A stretch of DNA of 64,000 nt from Actinomycetota bacterium. Lineage in GTDB: Bacteria; Actinomycetota; Acidimicrobiia; IMCC26256; JAENVU01. The stretch is taken from the NCBI GenBank assembly GCA_016870395.1, contig VGBT01000005.1, forward strand, positions 1-64,000, read 5' to 3'. Shown in pieces: positions 32,611 to 41,706 of the stretch. Each line of letters starts with the position of its first letter. The first letter of the stretch is position 1. The position numbers and the translations under genes were made by a program. Under the pieces are notes generated by a model. The model was not told the origin of the DNA. It searched no databases and worked only from the letters and a program-made list of their open reading frames with translations.

Positions 32611-34443
32611 GTGACGGGCGTCTCCTCGGCGGCGCTCGCCGCGGCGTTCGCGGCGACCCGGGTGGTCGCCGATCCCCGCTGGTCGCCCGACGGCTCCCGC
32701 CTCGCCTGGGTGGAGCAGATCGCCGCCGGCCGGGAGGCCACGGGCGTACCTTGCGGCGGCTTCGCGCTGCGGGAGATCCGGTCGACTGGCGTTTCGGCGG
32801 GGGATCTCATCCCAACCGCGCGGGCCCGCGCCGACGGCGGGGGTCGTTGGTGCTTCACTCCGGGAGGCGGGCTGCGGGTGCTCGACCCGTCGGGATCGTT
32901 GTGGAGCGCCGCGGGCTCTCGGGTCCTCGTCGACGCCGGGAGCGTCGTCGCCGTCGCCGCGGGTCCCGACGGCCGGTGCGCGTTCGCGTGGGAACGGTTG
33001 GACGCGCTCGACGTGATGGAGCTCGCGCTCGAAGACACCGACGCGCTGACGCGCTGCTCGTCGGCCGACTTCGCCTGGGACCCGTGCTGGTCGGCGACGG
33101 GCATGCTCGCGTGGCACGAGTGGGACCTCCCGGCGATGCCGTGGGACGCGTCGCGCATCGTGGTGCGAGGCACCGACAACGCGTCTCGGGTCGTCGCCGG
33201 TGGCAACGGCGTTGCGGTCGGCCAGCCGCGCTTCTCCCCTGACGGCTCGCGCCTCGCGTACGTCTCGGACGCGACCGGGTGGGCGAACGTTTGGGTGGCC
33301 GACCACGACGGCGCACACGCGCGGCCGCTGCTCGACGAGCCGCACGAGCACGCGGAGCCGTCGTGGGGTGCGGGGCAGCGTTCGTACGCGTGGTCGCCGG
33401 ACGGTCGCGAGATCGCGCTCGTGCGCAACGAGGACGGCTTCGCTCGTCTGCTCGTCGTCGCGGTCGACGGCGAAGCAGGACCGCGTGAGCTCGCGAAGGG
33501 CTGGCACCACGGCCTCGACTGGGGGCCACAGGGGATCGTCGCCGTCCGGTCGGGGGCGCGCACGCCGCCGCAGGTCACCGTGATCGACCCGCGCACCGAC
33601 GATCGGCGCGTCGTCGCCCGCGGCGCGCCGCCGGGCATCGAGGACGACGCGGTCGAGCCCGACGTCGTCACCTGGCCCAGCGGCGATGTGACCGTCCCCG
33701 GCCTCCTGTACCGAACCAGTTCCTCCGCGCGGGGCGACGGGCTCCCGCCCCTGCTCGTCGACGTGCACGGTGGCCCCACCGGTCAGGCCACCGTGACCTG
33801 GGAGTCCCGCACCGCGCTGTTCACCGCGCAGGGCTGGTCGGTCCTCCGACCCCAGTACCGCGGCTCCAGCGGCTACGGGCGGGCATACCGGCGCGCGCTG
33901 GAGCACGGCTGGGGCGAGGCCGAGGTGGCCGACGTCGTCGCGGGGATCCGGGTCGCAGGCGAGCGGGGCTGGTGCGCGCCCGGACGCGTCGCGGTCGTCG
34001 GCGCCAGCGCGGGCGGGATGACCGCGCTGCTCGTCGCCGAGCGGCATCCGGAGCTCCTCGGCGCCTGCGTCGCGTGGTACCCGGTGACCGACCTCGCCGA
34101 CCTGGCCCGTTCCACCCATCGGTTCGAGTCCCGCTACACCGACGGGCTCGTAGGCGAGCTGCCGGGTGACGCAGCCCGCTTCGTTGATCGGTCGCCCGTC
34201 ACCCACGCGGCGCAGCTTCGCGTGCCGACGCTCCTGCTCCAGGGCGAGGACGACCCGGTGGTCCGGCCCCAGCAGGCGCGCACCTTCGTGACCGCGGTGC
34301 GCGCGGGAGGTAACAGCATCGAGGCGGTTCGGTACCCGGGCGAAGGACACGGCTGGTCGTCGCCCGCCACCGTGGAGGATGCGCTCGCGCGAACCTTCGC
34401 GTTCTGCCACGAGCACGTCGTGGGGAAGGGAGCAGCAGCGTGA
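32611..34443 (+). CDS. S9-family prolyl oligopeptidase/acylaminoacyl peptidase
   Basis: WD-like repeats PRFSPDGSRLAYVSDATGWANVWVAD; GASAGGMTALLVAERHP; LLLQGEDDPVVRPQQA. Confidence 0.92.
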   Translation: MTGVSSAALAAAFAATRVVADPRWSPDGSRLAWVEQIAAGREATGVPCGGFALREIRSTGVSAGDLIPTARARADGGGRWCFTPGGGLRVLDPSGSLWSAAGSRVLVDAGSVVAVAAGPDGRCAFAWERLDALDVMELALEDTDALTRCSSADFAWDPCWSATGMLAWHEWDLPAMPWDASRIVVRGTDNASRVVAGGNGVAVGQPRFSPDGSRLAYVSDATGWANVWVADHDGAHARPLLDEPHEHAEPSWGAGQRSYAWSPDGREIALVRNEDGFARLLVVAVDGEAGPRELAKGWHHGLDWGPQGIVAVRSGARTPPQVTVIDPRTDDRRVVARGAPPGIEDDAVEPDVVTWPSGDVTVPGLLYRTSSSARGDGLPPLLVDVHGGPTGQATVTWESRTALFTAQGWSVLRPQYRGSSGYGRAYRRALEHGWGEAEVADVVAGIRVAGERGWCAPGRVAVVGASAGGMTALLVAERHPELLGACVAWYPVTDLADLARSTHRFESRYTDGLVGELPGDAARFVDRSPVTHAAQLRVPTLLLQGEDDPVVRPQQARTFVTAVRAGGNSIEAVRYPGEGHGWSSPATVEDALARTFAFCHEHVVGKGAAA

Positions 34444-35087
34444 CGCTCGAGTACGCCTACCAGGGGCCCAAGCGCGGCATGGACCGAGCGGTCCTGCTCG
34501 CCCACGGCGCGGGCGCCGACATGCGCGCGCCCGCGCTCGTCGTCGTGGCCGACGCGCTCGCCGACGCGAAGATCCCGTCGCTGCGCTTCCAGTACCCCTA
34601 TCGCAGCGCCGGGAAGAAGGCACCGGATCGTCCGCCGGTGCTGACCGCGGCGACCCGGGAGGCCGCCGCCGAGCTTTCCCGGCGCTCCAAGCTCCCGCCG
34701 GAACGGCTCGTCCTCGGCGGCCGCTCGATGGGTGGCCGGTACTGCTCGCTCGTCGCCGGCGACGCCGACGAGCCGGTGCCGTGCGTCGGACTCCTGCTGC
34801 TCGGCTACCCACTGCATGCGGCGGGCAAGCCGGAGAAGGAGCGCTCCGAGCACTTCCCACGGCTGCGAATGCCGGTCCTGTTCGTGAGCGGGACCCGCGA
34901 TGCGCTCGCGGCGAAGCCGGCGCTCACGAAGGCGGCCCGCAAGGTGAAGGGCAAGGCGACGTTCTGCTGGCTCGACACGGCCGACCACGGTTTTCGGCCG
35001 CTGAGGTCGAGCGGCGCGACGATCGACGAGGTGCTCGCCCGCGTCGCGGCGAGTGCGTTGGAGTGGGTCTCCGGGCTGCCCGCGTGA
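34440..35087 (+). CDS. alpha/beta-hydrolase family protein (KANL3/Tex30-like)
   Basis: LLAHGAGADMRAPALVVVADALA; LVLGGRSMGGRYCSLVAG. Confidence 0.85.
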   Translation: MTLEYAYQGPKRGMDRAVLLAHGAGADMRAPALVVVADALADAKIPSLRFQYPYRSAGKKAPDRPPVLTAATREAAAELSRRSKLPPERLVLGGRSMGGRYCSLVAGDADEPVPCVGLLLLGYPLHAAGKPEKERSEHFPRLRMPVLFVSGTRDALAAKPALTKAARKVKGKATFCWLDTADHGFRPLRSSGATIDEVLARVAASALEWVSGLPA

Positions 35088-35356
35088 CTAGCCTCGTGTT
35101 CGTGGATACGACGACGGCTCCGGTCGAGGCGCCCGTCGACGTGCCGGTGGCGTCGCCCTCCCGGCCGGTCACCGACGACGGCGACCACGATCGCTTCGCG
35201 CACTACGCCCGTCGTGACGACGTGACCCGCGCCTACATCACAGGCGATGCGATCGTCGCGCTGTGCGGCAAGAAGTGGGTTCCCACCCGTGATCCCGAGG
35301 CCTACCCGATCTGCCCGACGTGCAAGGAGCGGCGCGCGGCAGGCTGGAAGCTCTGA
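35084..35356 (+). CDS. DUF3039-type protein
   Basis: DDGDHDRFAHYARRDDVTRAYITGDAIVALCGKKWVPTRDPEAYPICPTCKE; GTG start overlapping the upstream stop. Confidence 0.8.
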   Translation: MTSLVFVDTTTAPVEAPVDVPVASPSRPVTDDGDHDRFAHYARRDDVTRAYITGDAIVALCGKKWVPTRDPEAYPICPTCKERRAAGWKL

Positions 35357-35360
35357 CCAC

Positions 35361-35888
35361 GTGCGAGTTCCCCGGAGTTTCGCGTTCGTCGACCTGTCGG
35401 GTTTCACCCGCTTTACCGACCTGCACGGCGACGACGAAGCCGTGGCGGTGCTCAGCCAGTTCCGGGCCGCAGTCCGCGCGATCGCGTCCGACGTCGGCGT
35501 GCGGGTCGCGAAGTGGCTGGGTGACGGTGCGATGTTCGTGGGCACCGACGCGTTCTCGCTGGTGGAGGCGATCGTCTCGCTGCAGGAGCACCTCTCCGAC
35601 GAGGGACTGTTGCCGGTCAGGGCCGGGATCGCGTCGGGGAACGTGATCCTCTTCGAGGGTGACGACTACACCGGCAACGCCGTCAACCTGGCCGCGCGCC
35701 TGTGCGACCGCGCGGCGCCCTTCGAGGTGCTCGCCACGGTGGAGATCGCCGAGAGCCTTCCCGATGACGTCGACGCGCGACCGATCGGCGACGTGGAGAT
35801 CCTCGGGTTCGCGGCACCGGTTCGGGTGGTGCGACTGACTCGTACGCCCCGGCCGGACGCCGCCGCCGAGGTACTAGCCTCCGCGTGA
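35361..35888 (+). CDS. class III adenylate/guanylate cyclase-domain protein
   Basis: FAFVDLSGFTRFTDLHGDDEAV; KWLGDGAMFV; YTGNAVNLAARL. Confidence 0.85.
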   Translation: MRVPRSFAFVDLSGFTRFTDLHGDDEAVAVLSQFRAAVRAIASDVGVRVAKWLGDGAMFVGTDAFSLVEAIVSLQEHLSDEGLLPVRAGIASGNVILFEGDDYTGNAVNLAARLCDRAAPFEVLATVEIAESLPDDVDARPIGDVEILGFAAPVRVVRLTRTPRPDAAAEVLASA

Positions 35889-36709
35889 TGAAGACCCTGC
35901 GCCTCGAACGCGACGGACACGTCGGGCGGCTCGTGCTCGACCGCCCCGAGACGCTCAACAGCTTCAGCATCGAGATGTGGCACGAGCTGAGGGCGCTGGG
36001 CCAGAGGCTCGTCGCCGATCCGGCTGACCTGCGCGCGCTGGTGGTGATCGGCGAGGGCCGCGCGTTCTCGAGCGGCATCGACACCACGGTGTTCACGGGT
36101 GGTGGGGATGCGGGTGCTCTCGGTGCTGGTGACGACGCGGGCGCGCGTCATCACGACCCCACGGTCGACGCGATCATGCGCACGCAGGAGGCGTACTCCT
36201 GGCTGGAACAGGCGCCGTTCGCGACGATCGCGGCGGTGCGGGGCTACGCGCTGGGCGCGGGTCTGCAGATCGCGCTCGCGTGCGACATCCGGATCTTCGC
36301 CCGGGGCACCAGCCTCGGCCTGCTGGAGATGAAGTACGGGATCATCCCCGACCTCGGCGGCACGCAGCGGCTGCCGCGCCTGGTCGGGCCCGGGAAGGCC
36401 AAGGAGCTGATCTTCACCTCCGCCCGCATCGACGCCGACGAGGCCTACCGGATCGGGATCTGCGAACAGCTCGTCGCCGACGAGGAGCTCGAGCAGGCCG
36501 CGAGCACGCTCGCCGAGCGCATCGCGGCGCAGCCGCCACTCGCGCTGCGTTACGCGAAGCAGGCGGTCAACGCGAGCTTCGACGTGCCGATGAGCGACGG
36601 TCTGCGGGCCGAGGCGGAAGGCCAGGGGGTGTGTCTGCCGTCCGACGACATGAAGGAGGCGATCGCCGCCTTCGTCGACCAGCGCCCTCCGGTGTACCGC
36701 AACCGCTGA
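35888..36709 (+). CDS. enoyl-CoA hydratase/isomerase family protein
   Basis: LVLDRPETLNSFSIEMWHEL; IAAVRGYALGAGLQIALACDIRIFA; GIIPDLGGTQRLPRLVG. Confidence 0.92.
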   Translation: MKTLRLERDGHVGRLVLDRPETLNSFSIEMWHELRALGQRLVADPADLRALVVIGEGRAFSSGIDTTVFTGGGDAGALGAGDDAGARHHDPTVDAIMRTQEAYSWLEQAPFATIAAVRGYALGAGLQIALACDIRIFARGTSLGLLEMKYGIIPDLGGTQRLPRLVGPGKAKELIFTSARIDADEAYRIGICEQLVADEELEQAASTLAERIAAQPPLALRYAKQAVNASFDVPMSDGLRAEAEGQGVCLPSDDMKEAIAAFVDQRPPVYRNR

Positions 36710-36751
36710 GCGCGCGGAGTCGGGGCGCGGGCTCTCTCCGGCGGTACCCTC

Positions 36752-38011
36752 TTGTCGATGGACGCGGTCGCCGTGCGGCCCGGGACCCCGCTTCACGGCA
36801 CGATCAAGGTCTCGGGCGCGAGCAAGAACTCCGGCGTGAAGCAGCTCGCCGCCGCGCTGCTCGCGCCCGGCGTCACGACCGTGCGCAACTTGTCGCCGGT
36901 CAAAGACCTCGAGGTGATGATCGCGGTGCTGCGCGCGGTCGGCGTCGAGGTGTCCTGGACCGGCTCCGAGGAGCTACGTCTCGACACGTCGGGCACGCTC
37001 GAGCCCGAGGCGCCCTACGACCTCGTCACGCGCATGCGGGCGTCGATCAACGTGCTCGGACCGCTCCTCGCGCGTTGTGGTGAGGCACGGGTGGCGCTTC
37101 CGGGCGGTGACAACATCGGCAGCCGGAAGCTCGACATGCACTTCACCGGCCTCGAGGCCATGGGTGCGGAGCTCGAGGTGAGCCGCGGGTTCGTGCAGGC
37201 GCGCTGCAACGCGCTCAAGGGCGCTCGTGTCGTGCTCGAGTTCCCGAGCGTCGGCGCCACCGAGAACCTCCTCACCGCCGCGGTGCTGGCGAAGGGCGAG
37301 ACGGTCATCGAGAACGCGGCGCGCGAGCCGGAGATCACCGATCTCGCGGCGTTCCTCAATCGCATGGGCGCCCACGTGCTCGGCGCGGGCACCAGCACGA
37401 TCACGGTGGAGGGCGTCGACGAGCTCACCGCCGCCGACACCGAGATCATGGGCGACCGGATCGAGGCTGGCACGTTCCTGATGGCGTGCGGGATTGCGGG
37501 CGGCGAGATCACGCTCGACGGCGTGCGCCTCGAGCATCTCGAGATGGTCGCGATGAAGCTCGGCGAGATGGGGATGCGGGTGTCGAAGACGCCCGACGGC
37601 ATCTGGGCGGCGGCTCCAGAGCGGCTCCGGGCCGTCGACATCCAGACGCTGCCGTACCCGGGCTTCGCCACCGACTTCATGCCCCTGGCCGTGGCGCTGC
37701 TCGCCACCTGCGACGGCACCGCGATCGTGACCGAGAACATCTTCGACAACCGCTTCTCGTTCGTCGACGAGCTGCTCCGGATGGGTGCCGACGCCATCAC
37801 CGACGGCCGGCACGCGGTGGTGCGGGGCCGGGAGCGGCTCTCGGGCGCGCCGGTGCGCGCGTTCGACGTGCGGGCCGGGGCGGCGCTGGCGCTGGCGGGA
37901 CTGCGGGCCGAGGGCGAGACGGTGGTCCACGAGTGGCACCACGTCGACCGGGGCTACCGCGACCTGCCCGGCGCCCTGGCGAGCCTCGGCGCGGAGGTCA
38001 GCCGCCTCTGA
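36752..38011 (+). CDS. murA: UDP-N-acetylglucosamine 1-carboxyvinyltransferase
   Basis: IKVSGASKNSGVKQLAAALLAPG; ALPGGDNIGSRKLDMH; NAAREPEITDLAAFLNRMGA. Confidence 0.96.
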   Translation: MSMDAVAVRPGTPLHGTIKVSGASKNSGVKQLAAALLAPGVTTVRNLSPVKDLEVMIAVLRAVGVEVSWTGSEELRLDTSGTLEPEAPYDLVTRMRASINVLGPLLARCGEARVALPGGDNIGSRKLDMHFTGLEAMGAELEVSRGFVQARCNALKGARVVLEFPSVGATENLLTAAVLAKGETVIENAAREPEITDLAAFLNRMGAHVLGAGTSTITVEGVDELTAADTEIMGDRIEAGTFLMACGIAGGEITLDGVRLEHLEMVAMKLGEMGMRVSKTPDGIWAAAPERLRAVDIQTLPYPGFATDFMPLAVALLATCDGTAIVTENIFDNRFSFVDELLRMGADAITDGRHAVVRGRERLSGAPVRAFDVRAGAALALAGLRAEGETVVHEWHHVDRGYRDLPGALASLGAEVSRL

Positions 38012-38191
38012 GCCTTCAAACCCTCCCCGGGGATTGTGCTCCGATGCGCTCTATGCGCTCCTGAACGAACAAACCTGGGGGGCGAGGTGGGTTGGGTGGG
38101 CCCGTGCGCCAGGGGTGGGAAGGGCTGGGGTAACTTCGGCGTTGTCCACCCGTGCGCCGCGCGGGTGGCGCGCCAGAAAGGTGAACCCCGA

Positions 38192-38428
38192 ATGCCCAGT
38201 GACACGATGGAATCCGGTGTCCTCGAGGCGATCGATGCGATCCGCCCCGCCCTGCAGGCCGACGGGGGCGACATCGTCTTCAAGGAGATCGACGAGGACG
38301 GCGTGGTCCACGTCGAGCTCGTCGGCGCATGCGGGACCTGTCCGGTGTCCACCATGACGCTGAAGGCCGGCGTCGAGCGGATCATCATGGACCGCGTGCC
38401 GGGCATCACCGAGGTCATCGCGGACTGA
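38192..38428 (+). CDS. NifU C-terminal-domain Fe-S scaffold protein
   Basis: AIDAIRPALQADGGDIVFKEIDEDGVVHVELVGACGTCPVSTMTLKAGVERII. Confidence 0.93.
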   Translation: MPSDTMESGVLEAIDAIRPALQADGGDIVFKEIDEDGVVHVELVGACGTCPVSTMTLKAGVERIIMDRVPGITEVIAD

Positions 38429-38439
38429 CCGCGTCGACC

Positions 38440-39381
38440 GTGTCCCGTGATCCTGCCGCGCTCGTCGCGCGCGCCGTCATCGGTGACCGCGCTGCGATTG
38501 CCAAGCTCATCTCGGTCGTGGAGCGCGGCGGACCCTCGGCCTTCGAGGCCGCCGCAGCGTTGCACCCACACACCGGTCGGGCCTACACCGTCGGGCTCAC
38601 CGGCGCGCCGGGCGCCGGCAAGTCGAGCCTCACCGACGCGCTCATCACCCGCATCCGCCGGGGCGGCACCGAGGTGGGCGTGCTCGCCGTCGACCCCACC
38701 AGCCCCTTCAGTGGCGGGGCGATCCTCGGCGACCGCGTGCGCATGCAGGACCACGCCACCGATGAGGGCGTGTACATCCGGTCGATGGCCACGCGTGGCC
38801 ACCTCGGCGGACTGGCGCTCGCCACGCCGCAGGCCATCCGCGTGCTCGACGCCGCGGGCAAGCCCTGGGTGATCGTCGAGACCGTCGGCGTCGGACAGGT
38901 CGAGGTGGAGATCGCCGGCGCGGCGGACACCACGGTCGTCGTCGTCAACCCCGGTTGGGGTGACGGGGTGCAGGCGAACAAGGCCGGGCTCATGGAGATC
39001 GCCGACCTGTTCGTGGTGAACAAGGCCGACCGTGACGGCGTCGCCGAGACCGTGCGCGACCTGGAGCTCATGCTCGACCTTTCGGGACATCCGGCCTGGC
39101 GGCCTCCGGTGCTCACCACCGTGGCCACGCGGGGCGAAGGGATCGACGAGCTCTGGGCGGCCGTCGGGGAGCATCGCGCGTTCCAGGAGGGCGACGGGTC
39201 GCTGGCCCGCCGTCGCCGGGAGCGGACTCGGGAGGAGCTGCACGCGATCGTGCTCGCCCGGCTCGAGGCCCAGGCCGACGCGGCGTGCCGCGGCGACCGC
39301 TTCGAGGCCGCGGTCGCGCAGGTTGCCGCCCGCGAGCTCGACCCGTACACGGCCGCAGAGGAGCTGCTCGGCGCTCGCTAG
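38440..39381 (+). CDS. meaB: MeaB/ArgK-type GTPase chaperone for methylmalonyl-CoA mutase
   Basis: VGLTGAPGAGKSSLTDALI; GVLAVDPTSPFSGGAILGDRVRMQDH; VVNKADRDG; GTG start. Confidence 0.94.
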   Translation: MSRDPAALVARAVIGDRAAIAKLISVVERGGPSAFEAAAALHPHTGRAYTVGLTGAPGAGKSSLTDALITRIRRGGTEVGVLAVDPTSPFSGGAILGDRVRMQDHATDEGVYIRSMATRGHLGGLALATPQAIRVLDAAGKPWVIVETVGVGQVEVEIAGAADTTVVVVNPGWGDGVQANKAGLMEIADLFVVNKADRDGVAETVRDLELMLDLSGHPAWRPPVLTTVATRGEGIDELWAAVGEHRAFQEGDGSLARRRRERTREELHAIVLARLEAQADAACRGDRFEAAVAQVAARELDPYTAAEELLGAR

Positions 39382-39390
39382 GGTGCCGGC

Positions 39391-40170
39391 ATGGCAGACG
39401 CCCTCGTCCTCACCGACATCCGCGCCGACGGCGTGGCGACCCTGCGGCTCAACCGCCCTCCGATGAACGCGCTGTCACAGGCACTGCTCACCGAGTTGGG
39501 CGCGGCGGCCCGTGCGCTCGGCGACCACGAGCGGGTGAAGGCCGTTGTGGTGCTCGGCGGCGAGAAGGCGTTCGCCGCGGGGGCCGACATCTCGGAGTTC
39601 TCCGACCAGGCTGCGGCCAAGCGCATCGGCAAGACGTTCCGCCACGCGTTCGACGCCGTCGCCGCGATTGCGCGCCCGGTCATCGCGGCGGTCAACGGCT
39701 TCGCGCTCGGCGGCGGGATGGAGCTGGCCTGCGCGTGCGACCTGCGGGTGGCCGGCGACCGGGCGAAGCTGGGCCAGCCCGAGATCCTCCTCGGCATCAT
39801 CCCCGGCGCGGGCGGCACGCAGCGGCTGACGCGGCTCGTGGGTCCGGCGCGCGCCAAGGATCTGGTGTGGAGCGGTCGGCAGGTCGGATCCGACGAAGCG
39901 TTGGCGATGGGGTTGGTCGACCGGGTGGTGCCCGCGGGGGAGTGCGAGGAGCACGCGCTCGACTGGGCCGCGGAGCTCGCGTCGGGCGCGGTGGCGGCGA
40001 TGGGGCTGGCCAAGGGCGCGATCGACGGCGGCCTCGACGGATCGCTGGCCCGGGGGCTCGACCTCGAGGCCGAGGCGTTCGTCGAGGTGTTCGGGACCGA
40101 GGACGCGAAGACCGGGGTCGCGAGCTTCCTGGAGCACGGCCCGGGCAGGGCGACGTTCTCGGGCCGCTGA
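39391..40170 (+). CDS. enoyl-CoA hydratase/isomerase family protein
   Basis: LRLNRPPMNALSQALLTEL; IAAVNGFALGGGMELACACDLRVAG; GIIPGAGGTQRLTRLVG. Confidence 0.94.
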   Translation: MADALVLTDIRADGVATLRLNRPPMNALSQALLTELGAAARALGDHERVKAVVVLGGEKAFAAGADISEFSDQAAAKRIGKTFRHAFDAVAAIARPVIAAVNGFALGGGMELACACDLRVAGDRAKLGQPEILLGIIPGAGGTQRLTRLVGPARAKDLVWSGRQVGSDEALAMGLVDRVVPAGECEEHALDWAAELASGAVAAMGLAKGAIDGGLDGSLARGLDLEAEAFVEVFGTEDAKTGVASFLEHGPGRATFSGR

Positions 40171-40208
40171 CCGGCTCGTCCCAACGGTGGGGAGGGTCGA
40201 GGACGTCG

Positions 40209-40655
40209 TCAGGCGCCGGCTTCGACCTTCGCCCGGAGTCGGACGAGGTTTCGGTGCCAGATGCGGGCCAGCAGCGGTCGGGCCGCGCGCTCGCCCACCG
40301 GCCCGCCCATCCACCACGGGAACGTGAGCTCCTCGGTCCAGGCGAACCCGGTGCACGCGGTGCCGACGGGGGTGAGCACGAACCGGCCGCGGCCGGTCAC
40401 CACGCCCCGGTGCTCGATCGTCATGGCCACGCCCGGGTCCCACCCGACCACCCGCATCACGTCGTTCGTCCGTAGCGGCCCGACGCGGGTCACGCACGCG
40501 AGCTCCGTTCCCACGCCGGACCGCTGCTCGGTGAGGAACGTGATCGACGCCGCGTCGGCCATCCAGTCGGTGTGGGTCTCGAGATCTTCGATCGCCGCCC
40601 ACACCCGGTCGGGCGCGGCGCCGATGGTCGTACCGACGCGGATCGTGACCGTCAC
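40209..40655 (-). CDS. SRPBCC-family (polyketide cyclase/START-like) protein
   Basis: VTIRVGTTIGAAPDRVWAAIEDLETHTDWMADAASITFL; GTG start. Confidence 0.85.
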   Translation of the reverse strand: MTVTIRVGTTIGAAPDRVWAAIEDLETHTDWMADAASITFLTEQRSGVGTELACVTRVGPLRTNDVMRVVGWDPGVAMTIEHRGVVTGRGRFVLTPVGTACTGFAWTEELTFPWWMGGPVGERAARPLLARIWHRNLVRLRAKVEAGA

Positions 40656-41665
40656 GCGGCATCCGGTGCCGGTGCAGCGGCCCGCAGCAGCGTCGCGGCC
40701 TGCTCGGGTGGCACCACGTTCACCAGCATGCCGGTGCCGAACTCGAACCCGGCGTGATGGCCGAGGCGCGGCACCAGCTCGGCGTGCCAGTGCATCTCCC
40801 CGGCGTGCACCCCGGGCGCACCGGTGTGCACGACGACGTTGTAGGCGGGGGAGCCGAGCAGCGTGTCGACCCGGGCCAGTGCGTCGCGAACCCCGAGCGC
40901 GACGACGCGGATCTCCGCGTCGGTCGCCTCGTCGAAGCGGGCGCGGGTTGACCGGTGAGCACATCGCATGCCGTAGGCGCTCGGGGAGGCCGGCGGGCAC
41001 CAGGCCGGCGCGGGCCCGTCGATCACGACCAGGTCGGCGGCCCGAGCTGCAGCCAGCTCCCCGGGCACCAGGTCCTGTACCGCGAAGCGCTCGGCCATCT
41101 CCACGACCCGAGGCGGCACCACGTCGAGCGCCACGACCTGCGCGTGCGGGTGTGCGATCGACGCGCCCGCGGCGCGCCCGTGGTTGACGAAGGCGAACGC
41201 GAACGCCCGGCCGGCGTCGAGGTGATGACCTACCCGGTCGCGCATCACCAGAAGCACCTCGACGGCGGTGTCGTCGTCGAGCGCGCCGAAGTCGGCGCGG
41301 TGGTCGGGCGAGAGGATCACCACCTCGTGCGCGCCGGTGGCGCTCCCGTTGACATGGGCTCCGGCACCGACGATCGGATAGAGGTTCGGCACCACGCGTA
41401 CGCGCCATCCGGGTGCGTCCGGCTCGCCTCCGCCGGTGCGTGCCACCTCGGGTGGGGTCATCGCCTCGTTGCCGGCGCAGAACGGACAGTCCGCCGACAT
41501 CGACGCCTCGGGTCGGCTCCGGCGCCGGTCGTCGTCGCCTGCGCGGGTTCCGGGCGCCTCCGCCGGCGGGGGGACCACTTCGGCGACCGTGTGCGGCCGC
41601 GCCGCTCGCCCCGCGGCGACGATCACCGACCGCCCGCTGATCGGATCCTCACGGAGCTCCGGCAT
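40652..41665 (-). CDS. galT: galactose-1-phosphate uridylyltransferase family protein
   Basis: MPELREDPISGRSVIVAAGRAARP; CPFCAGNE; NHGRAAGASIAHPHAQVVAL (HPHAQ). Confidence 0.93.
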   Translation of the reverse strand: MPELREDPISGRSVIVAAGRAARPHTVAEVVPPPAEAPGTRAGDDDRRRSRPEASMSADCPFCAGNEAMTPPEVARTGGGEPDAPGWRVRVVPNLYPIVGAGAHVNGSATGAHEVVILSPDHRADFGALDDDTAVEVLLVMRDRVGHHLDAGRAFAFAFVNHGRAAGASIAHPHAQVVALDVVPPRVVEMAERFAVQDLVPGELAAARAADLVVIDGPAPAWCPPASPSAYGMRCAHRSTRARFDEATDAEIRVVALGVRDALARVDTLLGSPAYNVVVHTGAPGVHAGEMHWHAELVPRLGHHAGFEFGTGMLVNVVPPEQAATLLRAAAPAPDAA

Positions 41666-41706
41666 CGCGTGACGTTAGCCAGCAGGCGGAGACCTACCCT
41701 GGTGGA

